Below, piece by piece: positions 1 to 8,079 of a stretch of 64,000 nt of DNA. The stretch is from NCBI RefSeq assembly GCF_003054555.1, contig NZ_CP026304.1, forward strand, positions 186,001 through 250,000, in the 5' to 3' direction. The DNA is from Streptomyces lunaelactis. GTDB taxonomy: Bacteria; Actinomycetota; Actinomycetes; Streptomycetales; Streptomycetaceae. Numbering within the stretch: the first letter of the stretch is position 1; the number at the start of each line of letters is the position of its first letter. The position numbers and the translations under genes are program-made. The notes below the pieces were generated by a model. That model made no database searches. It saw only the letters and a list, made by a program, of their open reading frames with translations, and had not been told where the DNA came from.

Positions 1-1
1 C

Positions 2-1024
2 ACCTCGGTCAAACTGCTGGAGGCAGCCGTCGATGCCCCAGCCGACGCGCCCTTGACCATCACTGTGCGGAACTTGCTGAATGCGTGGGGCGCGACTCGC
101 CGCAGTTCCACCGTCGTCGGCCAGATCGAGGCGGATCTGGGCGAGAAGGGCCTCACGGCCGCCCCGCCGATCACTGCACTCGGTTTCGACAGTCAGGTCG
201 CGCTCCTTCGCGTTGGCGCAGAGCCGGGCCCCGACCAACCGTTGCTCACCGCCGGCGACGTGCCGGACGAGGCAGCCGAGCAGGCTCCGCTCACCTACCG
301 CATCGCCCATGTGGCTTCGGCGGACTGCCAAGTGGTATCCGTGCGCCCCGAGGACACGCTGCGGCACGCGATCACCAAGATGGTCTTTCACGACTTCTCG
401 CAACTACCGGTTTTGGATGGGGATGCTCGGCTGCGCGGTGCGATCACCTGGGAGTCGATAGGTAAGGCTCGGATGTCCGGGAACTCCCTCAGCTTGTCTG
501 ACGTCGTCGTCCAGCCGCTGGACATCCACAGCCAGGCTGAACTGCTCGGCTGGATCCCCCAGATCCACAAGCACGGATACGCCTTCATACGCGACGACCG
601 GCACAAGATCACCGGCATTGTCACGACGGCGGATCTCACCGACCAGTTCGGCGCCCGCGTCGAGCCCTTCGTTCTGCTGGAAGAGCTGGAGCAGCGCCTG
701 CGGCGCCTACTCAATCAGGCGCTGGAGCGAGGAACCCTCACTCTCGACGCCATCCGATCCAGGCTGCTGCCGCACCGGCAGAAGAAGGTGCAGGCGGCCG
801 ACGATCTTACTCTCGGTGAATACTCACACGTCCTTGAGCCCGAGGAGCATTGGGGTGCCCTGAAATGGGATGCTGACCAAGGGCTCGTTCTGGCCGCCCT
901 GCGAACGTGCACCAAATTCCGCAACAAGCTCATGCACTTCAGCCCCGACCCAATCCCGGACGAGGAACTCTCCCCCGTCCGGGGCTTGCTCGCGGTACTC
1001 AGGTCGCTGGATCCGATCGCCTGA
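2..1024 (+). CDS. CBS-pair protein with C-terminal HEPN-like domain (5' partial)
   Basis: The reading frame is open to the left edge, so the true start lies outside the window; an internal TTG at 53 gives 323 residues. The middle (about residues 75-205 from that TTG) reads as a tandem CBS pair, with phrases such as 'EDTLRHAITKMVFHDFSQLP' and 'KITGIVTTADLT'. CBS pairs usually bind adenosyl ligands. The C-terminal 115 residues are helical and end with RNKLMH near residue 290, which fits the R-x4-H motif of HEPN ribonucleases. The CBS part is well supported. The HEPN assignment rests on the motif plus helical context, and RNase activity is inference. Such a fusion could be a ligand-gated toxin or abortive-infection factor. 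No partner gene is visible on the left. Confidence 0.72.
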   Translation, partial: TSVKLLEAAVDAPADAPLTITVRNLLNAWGATRRSSTVVGQIEADLGEKGLTAAPPITALGFDSQVALLRVGAEPGPDQPLLTAGDVPDEAAEQAPLTYRIAHVASADCQVVSVRPEDTLRHAITKMVFHDFSQLPVLDGDARLRGAITWESIGKARMSGNSLSLSDVVVQPLDIHSQAELLGWIPQIHKHGYAFIRDDRHKITGIVTTADLTDQFGARVEPFVLLEELEQRLRRLLNQALERGTLTLDAIRSRLLPHRQKKVQAADDLTLGEYSHVLEPEEHWGALKWDADQGLVLAALRTCTKFRNKLMHFSPDPIPDEELSPVRGLLAVLRSLDPIA

Positions 1025-1167
1025 CAGCTCTTGGGGGAAGGCCATCGCTCCGGTCACCAAGCGTTGATGGTGGCTACGAAACTCGAGCTCAGGGAGTGGC
1101 AACGTCGCGGCCCATCGGTCACAACGCCAGCCGCCTCTGAAGGATTCGTCATGACTGAGAGAGAGCA

Positions 1168-1535
1168 ATGATGTCGACGGAAGCGGACCGCAGGTTTCAC
1201 GCAGACATGGTTGCCGGCGTCGATCGCCTCAAGCGCGAGATCGGCTACAACGCAACGAGGTTCGCACAGATGCTGGGGGAACTCGGTGGCGTGGCGGCAG
1301 CTCGACAGCTCCTTCGCGGACACGCGCGCCGGAAGGTTTCACGACGCTCTGGGAGCACGATCGACTGGACGTCAGCGTGGAGGCGTACGTGCTACTCCCC
1401 TGGTACCGGAGTCTGTTCGATGAACACCATCTGGAGACAGCCATGTGGCGGCTAACCGAGCACCGCTTCAACGTCGATCGGAAAGCAGAGCTGGGGTCAG
1501 CGCCGGTCACCGAGCTCAGGGGACAGCCTCCGTGA
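1168..1535 (+). pseudogene. Conserved actinobacterial hypothetical, frameshifted
   Basis: The first ~48 codons from ATG 1168 read 'KREIGYNATRFAQMLGELGG' and stop making sense near 1315. From about 1325 the sense continues in another frame with 'EGFTTLWEHDRLDVSVEAYV' and ends at TGA 1533-1535. Together these parts resemble a common short streptomycete hypothetical protein of about 115-125 residues. The break lies around 1313-1330 and could be a small indel or a sequencing error. No function is known. Confidence 0.6.
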
Positions 1536-1547
1536 GCGGGGTCCGGC

Positions 1548-1946
1548 TCAGAAGTGGCTCGGCACGACCTGGTAGCAGTTGTCGATCGATACGCCCCAGG
1601 GCGTTGCCCAGGGTCCATTCTTCTCGACCTTGGCGTGCTCGATCCCCCAGAGAACCTCGCTGCCGGTGTTTTTGCCGACCTTGCCGTCGACGGACAGCCC
1701 CAGGTCCCCCTGGAAGTTCTTGACCTGGCTCAGGGTGTGATTTCCGAACTGCCCGTCCTGCGAGGTCCAGGCATCTGATCGTTGGTGATAGCTGATGCCG
1801 ACCTGGACGCAGTAGACCTTGAATCCGGTCATTCCGTATCTGATCTCGGGCGCGTTGGGCGAGGCGCTTGCGGTGCTGATCGTTCCGGCCGCTACAGCGC
1901 CCGCGAGCGCGAGAATGGTTGCGGATCGGCGCATGCTGTGACGCAT
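1548..1946 (-). CDS. Secreted peptidoglycan-binding-like small protein
   Basis: This is a 132-residue product starting at ATG 1946, chosen because it opens a classic signal peptide: basic MRHSMRRS, a hydrophobic ILALAGAVAAG, then a likely cleavage after ASA. The mature part contains 'YGMTGFKVYCVQVGI' and 'DGQFGNHTLSQVKNFQGDLG'. That resembles the peptidoglycan-binding (PG_binding_1) repeat pattern of DG.fG..T...V..fQ. The frame is open further upstream, but that extension is low-complexity and not protein-like. It probably acts outside the cell at the wall. No enzymatic domain is visible. Confidence 0.7.
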   Translation of the reverse strand: MRHSMRRSATILALAGAVAAGTISTASASPNAPEIRYGMTGFKVYCVQVGISYHQRSDAWTSQDGQFGNHTLSQVKNFQGDLGLSVDGKVGKNTGSEVLWGIEHAKVEKNGPWATPWGVSIDNCYQVVPSHF

Positions 1947-2165
1947 CGAGTTCCCATCTGTGAGTGAGAGCGGGATTGGAGAGGTGCACGTCGGCCCGTG
2001 CCGCGACCGCGGCGTAATAAGCTGAGGCTGTGTACGAAGCGTTGGACGTTGCGGCTGTTTTAGCGGTTCCCGCACCCACGTATGCCGTCCGGATGCGTCA
2101 GTTCTCCGCGTGAATTCGGTTGTTCTTGAGGCCTGGACGCCCGCGGAGCGTGTCCCGCGTCGGTG

Positions 2166-2300
2166 TCAGCAACCGGACGCCGAGGTGTACGAGGCACTCC
2201 TCCAGGCACCGTTGAAGTGGGCATAGTACGCGCCGTTGACCCTCTTGAAATCCACGTAATCCTCGTTCGTGTAATGCCACCGAACGACGTTGTTCCCCAT
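2166..2300 (-). CDS. Short ORF, probably the 3' end of a lost exported protein gene
   Basis: This 44-codon frame from ATG 2300 to TGA 2166 reads 'YTNEDYVDFKRVNGAYYAHF' and ends '..WRSASYTSASGC'. It is rich in Tyr, Asn and Ser, which is typical of small exported actinobacterial proteins. It lacks a signal peptide or ribosome binding site of its own. It begins where the neighbouring VOC gene loses its sense, so it looks like a 3' fragment brought in by a deletion. It resembles bacteriocin-like small proteins only loosely; the family is not recognised. Confidence 0.4.
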   Translation of the reverse strand: MGNNVVRWHYTNEDYVDFKRVNGAYYAHFNGAWRSASYTSASGC

Positions 2301-2530
2301 GGGCGCAGCGGCCAGGCGTCGTCCTCGCCGTCCTGCTTCGCCGAGCCGAGCATGATCCCGCCGCCTTCCGGCCAGGACAGTTGGGCGTGGTCGACTCGGT
2401 CACCCGCCCCGTGGACCACGGTCTCCTCGAATCCGAACGCGTCGATCAGAAACCGGATCAGCGCGCGGGCGTCGTGGGCCCGCAGGGTGGGCCACACCTG
2501 CGGTGCCGGTGTTGTGTCGTCCATGTCCAC
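2301..2530 (-). pseudogene. VOC (glyoxalase/bleomycin-resistance fold) gene, 3' truncated
   Basis: From ATG 2530 the frame reads 'RAHDARALIRFLIDAFGFEE' and 'HAQLSWPEGGGIMLG', the N-terminal half of a VOC-superfamily domain. After 'DDAWPLRPWG' near 2300 the homology ends and the frame becomes nonsense. The second beta-alpha-beta module and its metal ligand are missing, so the product should be inactive. It starts 21 bp after the stop of the AraC gene on the same strand. An AraC regulator with a VOC partner is a frequent streptomycete pair. Confidence 0.68.
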
Positions 2531-2551
2531 CAGGGCTCCTCGGCCAGTCCT

Positions 2552-3520
2552 TCAGTACTGGTTGGGCTCTTGCTGCAGCCAATCCTGTGCTGGTCCGCTG
2601 CTGGGGGCTTGGACGTTTCGGAACTCCTCGGCCAGCCACCTGCTGGGGGCGCAGCCGGCCAGGGAGCGGAACTCACGCGCGAGGTGTGCCTGGTCGAAGT
2701 AGCCGCACTCCGCGGCCACGTCGGCGAGCCGGGGAGGCTCCGACCGACCGGCATCGGCTGCCAGCAGTCTGCGGGCGCGGTCGAATCGGACTACCCTCGC
2801 GGCGGCCTTCGGCGTGAGCCCGGTCTCCCGGCGGAAGCGGTCCGCCAGATGGCGTCCGCTCCAGCCGACTTCGTCCGCCAGTGCCGACACCGGTACGGCA
2901 CCGCCGGTGCGGATCAGCAGCTGCCAGGCGCGGGCGACCTCGGGCGGAACGCCTCCGTAGGGGCGGGTCGCCCGGAGCAGCAGCTTGTCCAGCACGGCGA
3001 AGCGCTCCGGCCAGCTGTCGGCCGCCTGCAGCCGTGCCTGGAGCTCACCGCACAGGCGGCCCAGGACGGCGTCTGCGGGGAGATTGGTGTTGGCCAGTTC
3101 ACCGGCCGGCAGGCCGAGCAGCGCCCGCGCACCGAGCGGGTGGAGCGCGATCTGGATGCCCGACTGCCGGCCCTGGTGGGTGATCAGCGCCGGTGACGTG
3201 TGCAGGCCGCCGAGCAGGGTGTCGTAATTTCCCGGTGCCTGTCGGGGATCAGGGTGGCCGGCCACTGTGAGCAGGTCGTCGAGCGTGAAGATCAGCGTCA
3301 GGTAGGGCGAGGGCATCCCCCGGTGCAGTGTGGCCGGGAAGCCGTCCTGCCGGTAGCCGGTGTACCAGGCCACATAGGGCCGCAACGCGGCGGCGGCCCG
3401 AACGCGGACCGACTCGTTGACCACGCCGCGCGGCAAGGTCGTAGCCGCCGCGGCGACCTGCTCGCGCGGCGCTGAGCCGACGTTCGGCCCCGGGATGTCC
3501 ACTCGCGGCGCGCTGTACAC
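2552..3520 (-). CDS. AraC-family transcriptional regulator
   Basis: This is a 322-residue protein from GTG 3520; an internal GTG near 3424 is an alternative start just before the conserved 'LRPYVAWYTGYRQ' region. The N-terminal ligand-sensing half is of the AraC-type regulators that are often paired with VOC genes. The C-terminal ~100 residues form the two-helix-turn-helix AraC domain: 'PVSALADEVGWSGRHLADRF' then 'LADVAAECGYFDQAHLAREF'. It lies immediately upstream of the truncated VOC gene on the same strand and probably once controlled it. With the VOC gene broken, its target is unclear. Confidence 0.88.
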   Translation of the reverse strand: MYSAPRVDIPGPNVGSAPREQVAAAATTLPRGVVNESVRVRAAAALRPYVAWYTGYRQDGFPATLHRGMPSPYLTLIFTLDDLLTVAGHPDPRQAPGNYDTLLGGLHTSPALITHQGRQSGIQIALHPLGARALLGLPAGELANTNLPADAVLGRLCGELQARLQAADSWPERFAVLDKLLLRATRPYGGVPPEVARAWQLLIRTGGAVPVSALADEVGWSGRHLADRFRRETGLTPKAAARVVRFDRARRLLAADAGRSEPPRLADVAAECGYFDQAHLAREFRSLAGCAPSRWLAEEFRNVQAPSSGPAQDWLQQEPNQY

Positions 3521-3842
3521 GCCACCAGTATCGGCCCGCCGGGCCCAGGGAGTCTCACAGGAGGTCCTGCCGGATCGACTGGACCGTGGTCAGCGTGGAC
3601 TCGACCACGTGCCGCGCCCACTGGCAATGTCGAGGTACAGCCTCGTCCGTCCACCCGCGTACGAGCTAACCCCCGCGTCGGTTGAGACCAGCTGAGCTGG
3701 GTGATGCCTCGACGTTGGCCGTCGTTTGCCGGGCGAGGGCTGTTCATGGCTGGGGCCCGATTTCGTCGACGCTCATGGCCCACATCCTTCTTCGCCGTCC
3801 CGGCATTCCGTGTATTGCGCCGGGACCGAGACGCGGGTGTTC
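3521..3842. other. 322-bp gap without a recognisable gene
   Basis: Short frames exist on both strands, but none has a ribosome binding site, protein-like composition or a recognisable motif. It holds the upstream region of the AraC gene and the 3' flank of the next minus-strand gene. Confidence 0.5.
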
Positions 3843-4355
3843 TTACGGTCGGCGGTCTCGTGACAGCATGCCCGGCCCGTAAAGGCAGACAAAGCCGAAG
3901 ACGTACGGCGGCGCTGTGCGCGGCTTCTTCCTCGTGGAAGCCGTCATTTGGTGTCCGAGAGTAGGAGAGAGGTGCAGGTTGCCGATCCATACGCTGCCGG
4001 AGTGATGCTCCTGTACCGTCTCGCCTTGCTCGTGAAGCGCCTCGATGATCTCGGCTGCCGACCACCGGAAGACGTCGACGCCCTGGAACGCAACCGGGCA
4101 TGCCACTCGCTCGTCGACCGGCCGCCGCGACAGCGAAATGATCGAAAGGCCGCCTCCGTCGGAGGCCGACAGGGTGATCGAACATCCGGGCAAGTCGAAA
4201 CCAACCGCCCAATCGGTCCCGCAGACGAAAGCGTCCGACAGCGCCGCATGCGGCGCCAGGACGCGACGGGCGTACTGCTCGGACATGCCGAAGACCAGTT
4301 CGGGCAGCGGGCCGGGCAGCCGTACGCCCGTCGCAGGAAGCAGGTCGATGGTCAT
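3843..4355 (-). CDS. Conserved streptomycete hypothetical protein
   Basis: This is a 170-residue cytoplasmic protein from ATG 4355 with no signal peptide or membrane helix. It contains 'PLPELVFGMSEQYARRVLAP', 'GFDLPGCSITLSASDGGGLS' and 'GETVQEHHSGSVWIGNLHL', a pattern I associate with small streptomycete proteins of unknown function, often near secretion or polymorphic-toxin loci. The C-terminus ('PPYVFGFVCLYGPG') is less regular and may be altered. No strong Shine-Dalgarno sequence precedes the start. A function cannot be given. Confidence 0.6.
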   Translation of the reverse strand: MTIDLLPATGVRLPGPLPELVFGMSEQYARRVLAPHAALSDAFVCGTDWAVGFDLPGCSITLSASDGGGLSIISLSRRPVDERVACPVAFQGVDVFRWSAAEIIEALHEQGETVQEHHSGSVWIGNLHLSPTLGHQMTASTRKKPRTAPPYVFGFVCLYGPGMLSRDRRP

Positions 4356-4615
4356 GCCGCCATGGTGGCAGCCACGGCCACCACCTGGGCACTGTCGTCT
4401 CAGCTGCCAGGCTCAGGGGTGCCGCATCGCTGCATCGAACGCAGCCGGTCAGCCCCGTCGGATTGGTCTGGTATTACGGCAGGATGGGGTCGCCATCTGG
4501 CCACAGGACAGGGCGAATGTTGCCTGATGCGGCTTCGCCGGCAGGTAATTGATGCGGCGTGGTGTGTCGGCACCTGAGAGCATGACTGCTCTCACACGCA
4601 CCGAAGGGAACTGCT

Positions 4616-5023
4616 GTGGCCCGTGCCATCACCCTGATTCGTTCCAGCTCGCTGTCTGACGTCGCCGAGTACGCGTACGCGGCCACCGCGCCGGCCGAAT
4701 CACGTTTGATCTTCCTCGCCGGGGCATGCCCGCTGAACGAAGACGGGTCCACGGCAGCTATCGGGGACTACGCGGGGCAGGCAGCGAAAGCCGTTGAGAA
4801 CATGTGGATTGCGCTGACCGAGGCTGGTGCATCGGTCGAGGCCGTCATCAGCACCCGAGTGCTCGTCGCGTCAACCAGCCGGGCAGATCTGGTGGCCGCC
4901 TGGGAGGTAGTCCGGGACGCGTTCGGTGACCACGACGTCCCCAGCACCCTGATCGGAGTCACCGTGCTCGGCTACGACGACCAGCTCGTAGAGATCGAAG
5001 CCGTCGCCGCCGTGCTCGACTAG
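4616..5023 (+). CDS. RidA/YjgF-family protein
   Basis: A GTG start at 4616 lies 5 bases after GAAGGGAA and gives 135 residues, the usual RidA size. Family hallmarks are 'IFLAGACPLNEDGS' (the YTSGQ-like strand), 'QAAKAVENMWIALTEAGASV' and the final 'STLIGVTVLGYDDQLVEIEA'. The canonical RidA arginine of the R-x-x-v segment is replaced by the 'PSTLIGV' sequence, so this is probably a non-canonical subgroup whose imine-deaminase activity is uncertain. The IS5 element inserted 65 bp downstream now separates it from the TIGR03086 gene. Confidence 0.82.
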   Translation: MARAITLIRSSSLSDVAEYAYAATAPAESRLIFLAGACPLNEDGSTAAIGDYAGQAAKAVENMWIALTEAGASVEAVISTRVLVASTSRADLVAAWEVVRDAFGDHDVPSTLIGVTVLGYDDQLVEIEAVAAVLD

Positions 5024-5176
5024 CCAAAACTTGGTGCGCTTCAGGCAACGTTCGCCCCCCGACAGGCATCGGGACAGGCCGAGGCGCCTCAGTAGTTGTT
5101 GTCTTTCCGATCTTGAGAGATGCGCGTCGAACGGGAGTCCCGATTGGGTGATCGTGGGGCGCTTGATGCATACGGA

Positions 5177-5231
5177 CAGGGCCTCCTGAACAGCTCGTTG
5201 GTGTCGAATCACCGAGCAGCAGGAGGCCCTG
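5177..5231 (+). promoter_or_regulatory. Hairpin burying the transposase ribosome binding site
   Basis: CAGGGCCTCCTG (5177-5188) is exactly complementary to CAGGAGGCCCTG (5220-5231). The second arm contains the only Shine-Dalgarno sequence, AGGAGG (5221-5226), and abuts the ATG at 5232. Formed on an RNA entering from outside the IS, this stem would block ribosome access. That is a known strategy in IS10, IS50 and IS200 for preventing impinging transcription from producing transposase. Confidence 0.7.
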
Positions 5232-6149
5232 ATGCAGCAGTCTTCCGTGCCGACGGCCGTACAGTCCAGCTCGGTCACCTGGGAGTGTGACTGCCTGGCT
5301 CACCGGTTCGGAAACGCCGCCGACAACGGGTTGCGGCAGCCGCGCTACCCGACGGACATGACGGACGCGGAGTGGGCGGCCGTCCGGCCGTTGCTGCCGG
5401 TGCCGGGCTGGATGCGCGGTCGCGGCGGCCGGCCGGAGGCGTACTGCCACCGGGCTGTACTCGATGCGATCCGCTACCTCGTTGACAACGGCATCAAGTG
5501 GCGGGCGATGCCGGCCGACTTCCCGCCATGGGACCGGGTATACGCGTTCTTCCGCCGCTGGCGCGACCATGGCCTGGTCAAGGAGTTCCACGACCGGCTA
5601 CGTAGGCAGGTCCGCGAGAAGGTGGGCCGCGACGCGGAGCCGACGGCCGGAGTGATCGACTCACAGTCGGTGAAGGCGGACGCTGTTGTCGGTGCGGACA
5701 GTCGCGGGTTCGACGGCGGGAAGCTGGTCAACGGGCGCAAGCGGCACGTCGTGGTCGACACCCTCGGCCTGCTGCTCGGGGTGATGGTCACCGCCGCGGA
5801 TGTCGGCGACCGCGCCGCCGCCCGGGTGCTGCTTGAGCAGGTGGCCGACGCGCATCACCGCCTCGCCCTGGTCTGGGCCGACGGCGGCTACACCGGCAAC
5901 CTCATCGAGTACTGCTTCACCTTCCTCGCGGTGGTCCTGGCCATCGTCAAACGCAGCGACGACATGCGCGGCTTCGTGGTGCTGCCCAAGCGGTGGATCG
6001 TCAAGCGCCTCTTCGCGTGGCTGATGCGCACCCGCCGCCTGGCCCGCGACTACGAGCGGCGTACCACCAGCGCCGAGGCGATGGTCTACTGGTCGATGAC
6101 CCTGCTCATGACCCGCCGCCTTGCCCGCTCACGCCCGCAGCAGGCGTGA
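5232..6149 (+). CDS. IS5-family DDE transposase (copy 1)
   Basis: A 305-residue transposase starting at ATG 5232, 5 bases after AGGAGG. The N-terminal DUF4096-like segment reads 'MTDAEWAAVRPLLPVPGWMR', followed by 'LDAIRYLVDNGIKWRAMPAD'. The DDE core shows 'AGVIDSQSVKAD' (first Asp), 'LVWADGGYTG' (second Asp) and 'ARDYERR' (Glu). It catalyses cut-and-paste of the surrounding element. Its last 44 bp overlap the 3' end of the convergent accessory gene. It is closely related in layout and sequence to the transposase at 42796-43752. Confidence 0.93.
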   Translation: MQQSSVPTAVQSSSVTWECDCLAHRFGNAADNGLRQPRYPTDMTDAEWAAVRPLLPVPGWMRGRGGRPEAYCHRAVLDAIRYLVDNGIKWRAMPADFPPWDRVYAFFRRWRDHGLVKEFHDRLRRQVREKVGRDAEPTAGVIDSQSVKADAVVGADSRGFDGGKLVNGRKRHVVVDTLGLLLGVMVTAADVGDRAAARVLLEQVADAHHRLALVWADGGYTGNLIEYCFTFLAVVLAIVKRSDDMRGFVVLPKRWIVKRLFAWLMRTRRLARDYERRTTSAEAMVYWSMTLLMTRRLARSRPQQA

Positions 6150-6657
6150 ACCGGCCCGGCGCGGGCTCGGCCAGCCAGCCGCGCGCGACCAGTCGTTTCG
6201 CCTTCGACCGCAGCGCCTCCACCCGCGCCGGCACCACGTCCATGCCGAACAAGGCGGCCATCTCCTGGCAGGTCAGCGGCCCTTGACCGAGCCGGCACCG
6301 GTCCGCGAGCACTTCCAGGATGCGCTGGTAGTCCACCGACAGCACCGACCTGTCCAGCCCCTCACGCCACACCGGCACCTGCGACTTCGCCTTCGCCGCC
6401 TCCGGCACCTGCCCGGTCTCTCCGGTCCGCTCCTCGGCGGCCTGCGCGGTCCGGTCGGCCCGGGCGTGGTCCTGCACGGGTTCGTCCGCCGGGGCAAGCA
6501 CCTCGCCGACCCGCGAGCGAGCGATGGCCCACTCCTTCGATTCCCGCTCGGCCACGGCCAACTCGGCCTGGACGCGGTCGGCCTCCTCCCGCAGCTCGTC
6601 CACGCGACGGCGAGCACCCAGCTCACGCTGTTCCAACAGCCCAACCACCGACGGCAT
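6106..6657 (-). CDS. IS-borne coiled-coil / winged-helix accessory protein (copy 1)
   Basis: The start ATG 6657 (183 residues, 'MPSVVGLLEQRE') is preferred because the copy-2 homologue starts at the same MPSV and both have a good ribosome binding site (here GGGAGG). Residues ~5-60 form a charged heptad-like helix suited to a coiled coil. The C-terminal ~75 residues read like a winged helix: 'LTCQEMAALFGMD', 'KRLVARGWLAEPAPGRF'. It lies inside the IS inverted repeats and converges on the transposase. I infer a DNA-binding accessory or regulator of transposition; no named family is known to me. Confidence 0.72.
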   Translation of the reverse strand: MPSVVGLLEQRELGARRRVDELREEADRVQAELAVAERESKEWAIARSRVGEVLAPADEPVQDHARADRTAQAAEERTGETGQVPEAAKAKSQVPVWREGLDRSVLSVDYQRILEVLADRCRLGQGPLTCQEMAALFGMDVVPARVEALRSKAKRLVARGWLAEPAPGRFTPAAGVSGQGGGS

Positions 6658-6816
6658 CCACGACCTCCCGGGCAGCGACAGCACGACAGGCCACTACTCC
6701 CACGGGACCGCCGACCCTACGCCCGACCAGCGAAAACGCAGTCCTCAACTCCGGAAAGACAACAGCTTCTCAGAAATGTGTGGCCCAAAAACGGGGGCAA
6801 GGCTAACGTCGCGGCC

Positions 6817-7392
6817 GTGGATATCAGAGAACTGGACCGCCGTGCCCTCGCCACCTTGGGAGCGGTGATCGCGCAGATTGGCCCGGACCAGCTTCGTCTT
6901 CCAACGCCGTGTGCCGACTGGACACTGCACGGCCTGCTCCGCCACCAAGTGAGCGAGAACCTCGGCTTCGCAGCCGCCGCAGCAGGCGTCACCGGTGACA
7001 TCCGGGCCTGGGACCAGGGCAACCTGGGTGGGGATCCTTACCAGGCGTACCTCGACTCGGCCGACGCCATGACCAAGGCGTTCGCCGAGGATGTCCTGGA
7101 CCATTCGCTCCAGATCAGGGAGTTCGGGTTCTTTCCCGGCCGGGTCGCGCTCGGTATGCATGTGCTCGACTGCGTAGTCCACGGTTGGGACGTCGCTCAG
7201 ACCATCGGTGTTGCCTACGATCCGGGCGCCGACCTCGTCCGCTACTCACTCAAGGTCGCGGCGCTGATCCCGACCGGAGCACCGTCCGACGACCGGCCAA
7301 GGACTGCGTTCGCCCCGGCGGTCGAGATCTCCGCGGGCTCTCCTGCCCTGGAGCGGCTGCTCGGACTTGTCGGCCGTCCAGCGGCAAGCTGA
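6817..7392 (+). CDS. TIGR03086-family (mycothiol-dependent isomerase-like) protein
   Basis: GTG 6817 gives 191 residues. The N-terminal DinB/MDMPI fold is clear from 'PTPCADWTLHGLLRHQVSEN', with a metal-ligand His, and from 'LDCVVHGWDVAQTIG', where the usual E-x3-H is D-x3-H. These proteins are mycothiol-dependent enzymes or their relatives. The IS5 right end lies only about 45 bp upstream of the start, so the native promoter has probably been separated from the gene. In related families the neighbouring gene is variable, and no partner is evident here. Confidence 0.85.
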   Translation: MDIRELDRRALATLGAVIAQIGPDQLRLPTPCADWTLHGLLRHQVSENLGFAAAAAGVTGDIRAWDQGNLGGDPYQAYLDSADAMTKAFAEDVLDHSLQIREFGFFPGRVALGMHVLDCVVHGWDVAQTIGVAYDPGADLVRYSLKVAALIPTGAPSDDRPRTAFAPAVEISAGSPALERLLGLVGRPAAS

Positions 7393-7425
7393 GCGACGGC
7401 TCACCAACCGGTTGTGCACTGACTT

Positions 7426-7812
7426 CTACACCGTGTAAGCGCCGTCCGGTGTCGCCCGGTGCAGGAATCGACCGGCACGATGCAACGAGGCGAACGTTGC
7501 CTGCTGCGGCACGAGGTCGGCATCGTCCCTGAACATCCCATTGTTGATGTTGCTCACGTCTTCGCTCACGTGCTTGCGCAGCTTTGCATCACGCAGGAGG
7601 CCAGCATCACCGATAAGTCCATCCACCAAGGGCTGGGAGTCGCTGCGCGCCTCCCCCCATAGCCCTCGGAGTTCGATCAGCTTTTGTCGCATGGCGAGGA
7701 TGTGCTCGCGCTGTTCCTTGTGACGCTCCTGCCTCCCGGTGTAGGCCGCCAAGCCCCAAGCACTGCCGAACCCCAAGAGGGCGGTCAAGATCGGCAACAA
7801 CCACGTAGTCAT
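7426..7812 (-). CDS. Small N-terminally membrane-anchored protein
   Basis: This 128-residue protein starts at ATG 7812. Residues 3-25 (WLLPILTALLGFGSAWGLAA) form one transmembrane helix. A basic, helical cytoplasmic part follows ('QERHKEQREHILAMRQKLI'). The layout matches that of the protein at 44741-45316 (a helix followed by a charged, Arg/Lys-rich segment). No enzymatic motif is seen. It converges with the TIGR03086 gene with a 33-bp gap. Confidence 0.62.
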   Translation of the reverse strand: MTTWLLPILTALLGFGSAWGLAAYTGRQERHKEQREHILAMRQKLIELRGLWGEARSDSQPLVDGLIGDAGLLRDAKLRKHVSEDVSNINNGMFRDDADLVPQQATFASLHRAGRFLHRATPDGAYTV

Positions 7813-8079
7813 AAGAGTTCATTGTGTCGGTCGACGCGGGACTCTCGGCCCAGGACTCCTATCCGTGACCCACGGTGCAAAGTACGGCGTCGCCGCGAAC
7901 GCCGCGCACCTGGCCGCAGCTCCGGCATGAGCACGACCGGTGGGCGGCGCGGGGTGTGCGGGTAGAGAGCGGCCAGGCCGAGCAGTTCGCGCGGGCCGCG
8001 GCACTGGCCACCCTCGGCACCGCGCGGGCATGACCGGTGTGCAGGATGAGCACCAGGACCACATTGAGGGGGATCACGA

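Larger units (their letters stand above)
5092..6769 (+). mobile_element. IS5-family insertion sequence with two convergent genes (copy 1)
   Basis: The element is about 1678 bp. Left terminus GTAGTTGTTGTCTTTCCG (5092-5109) is repeated inverted at the right (6752-6769) as GAAGCTGTTGTCTTTCCG, with two mismatches. TCA flanks both ends (5089-5091 and 6770-6772), a TNA-type 3-bp duplication as in the IS1031 group of IS5; the direct repeat extends to CTCAG. Inside lie the transposase (5232-6149) and a convergent accessory gene (6106-6657). Both ends and both genes are intact, so the copy may be recent and functional. Confidence 0.82.
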
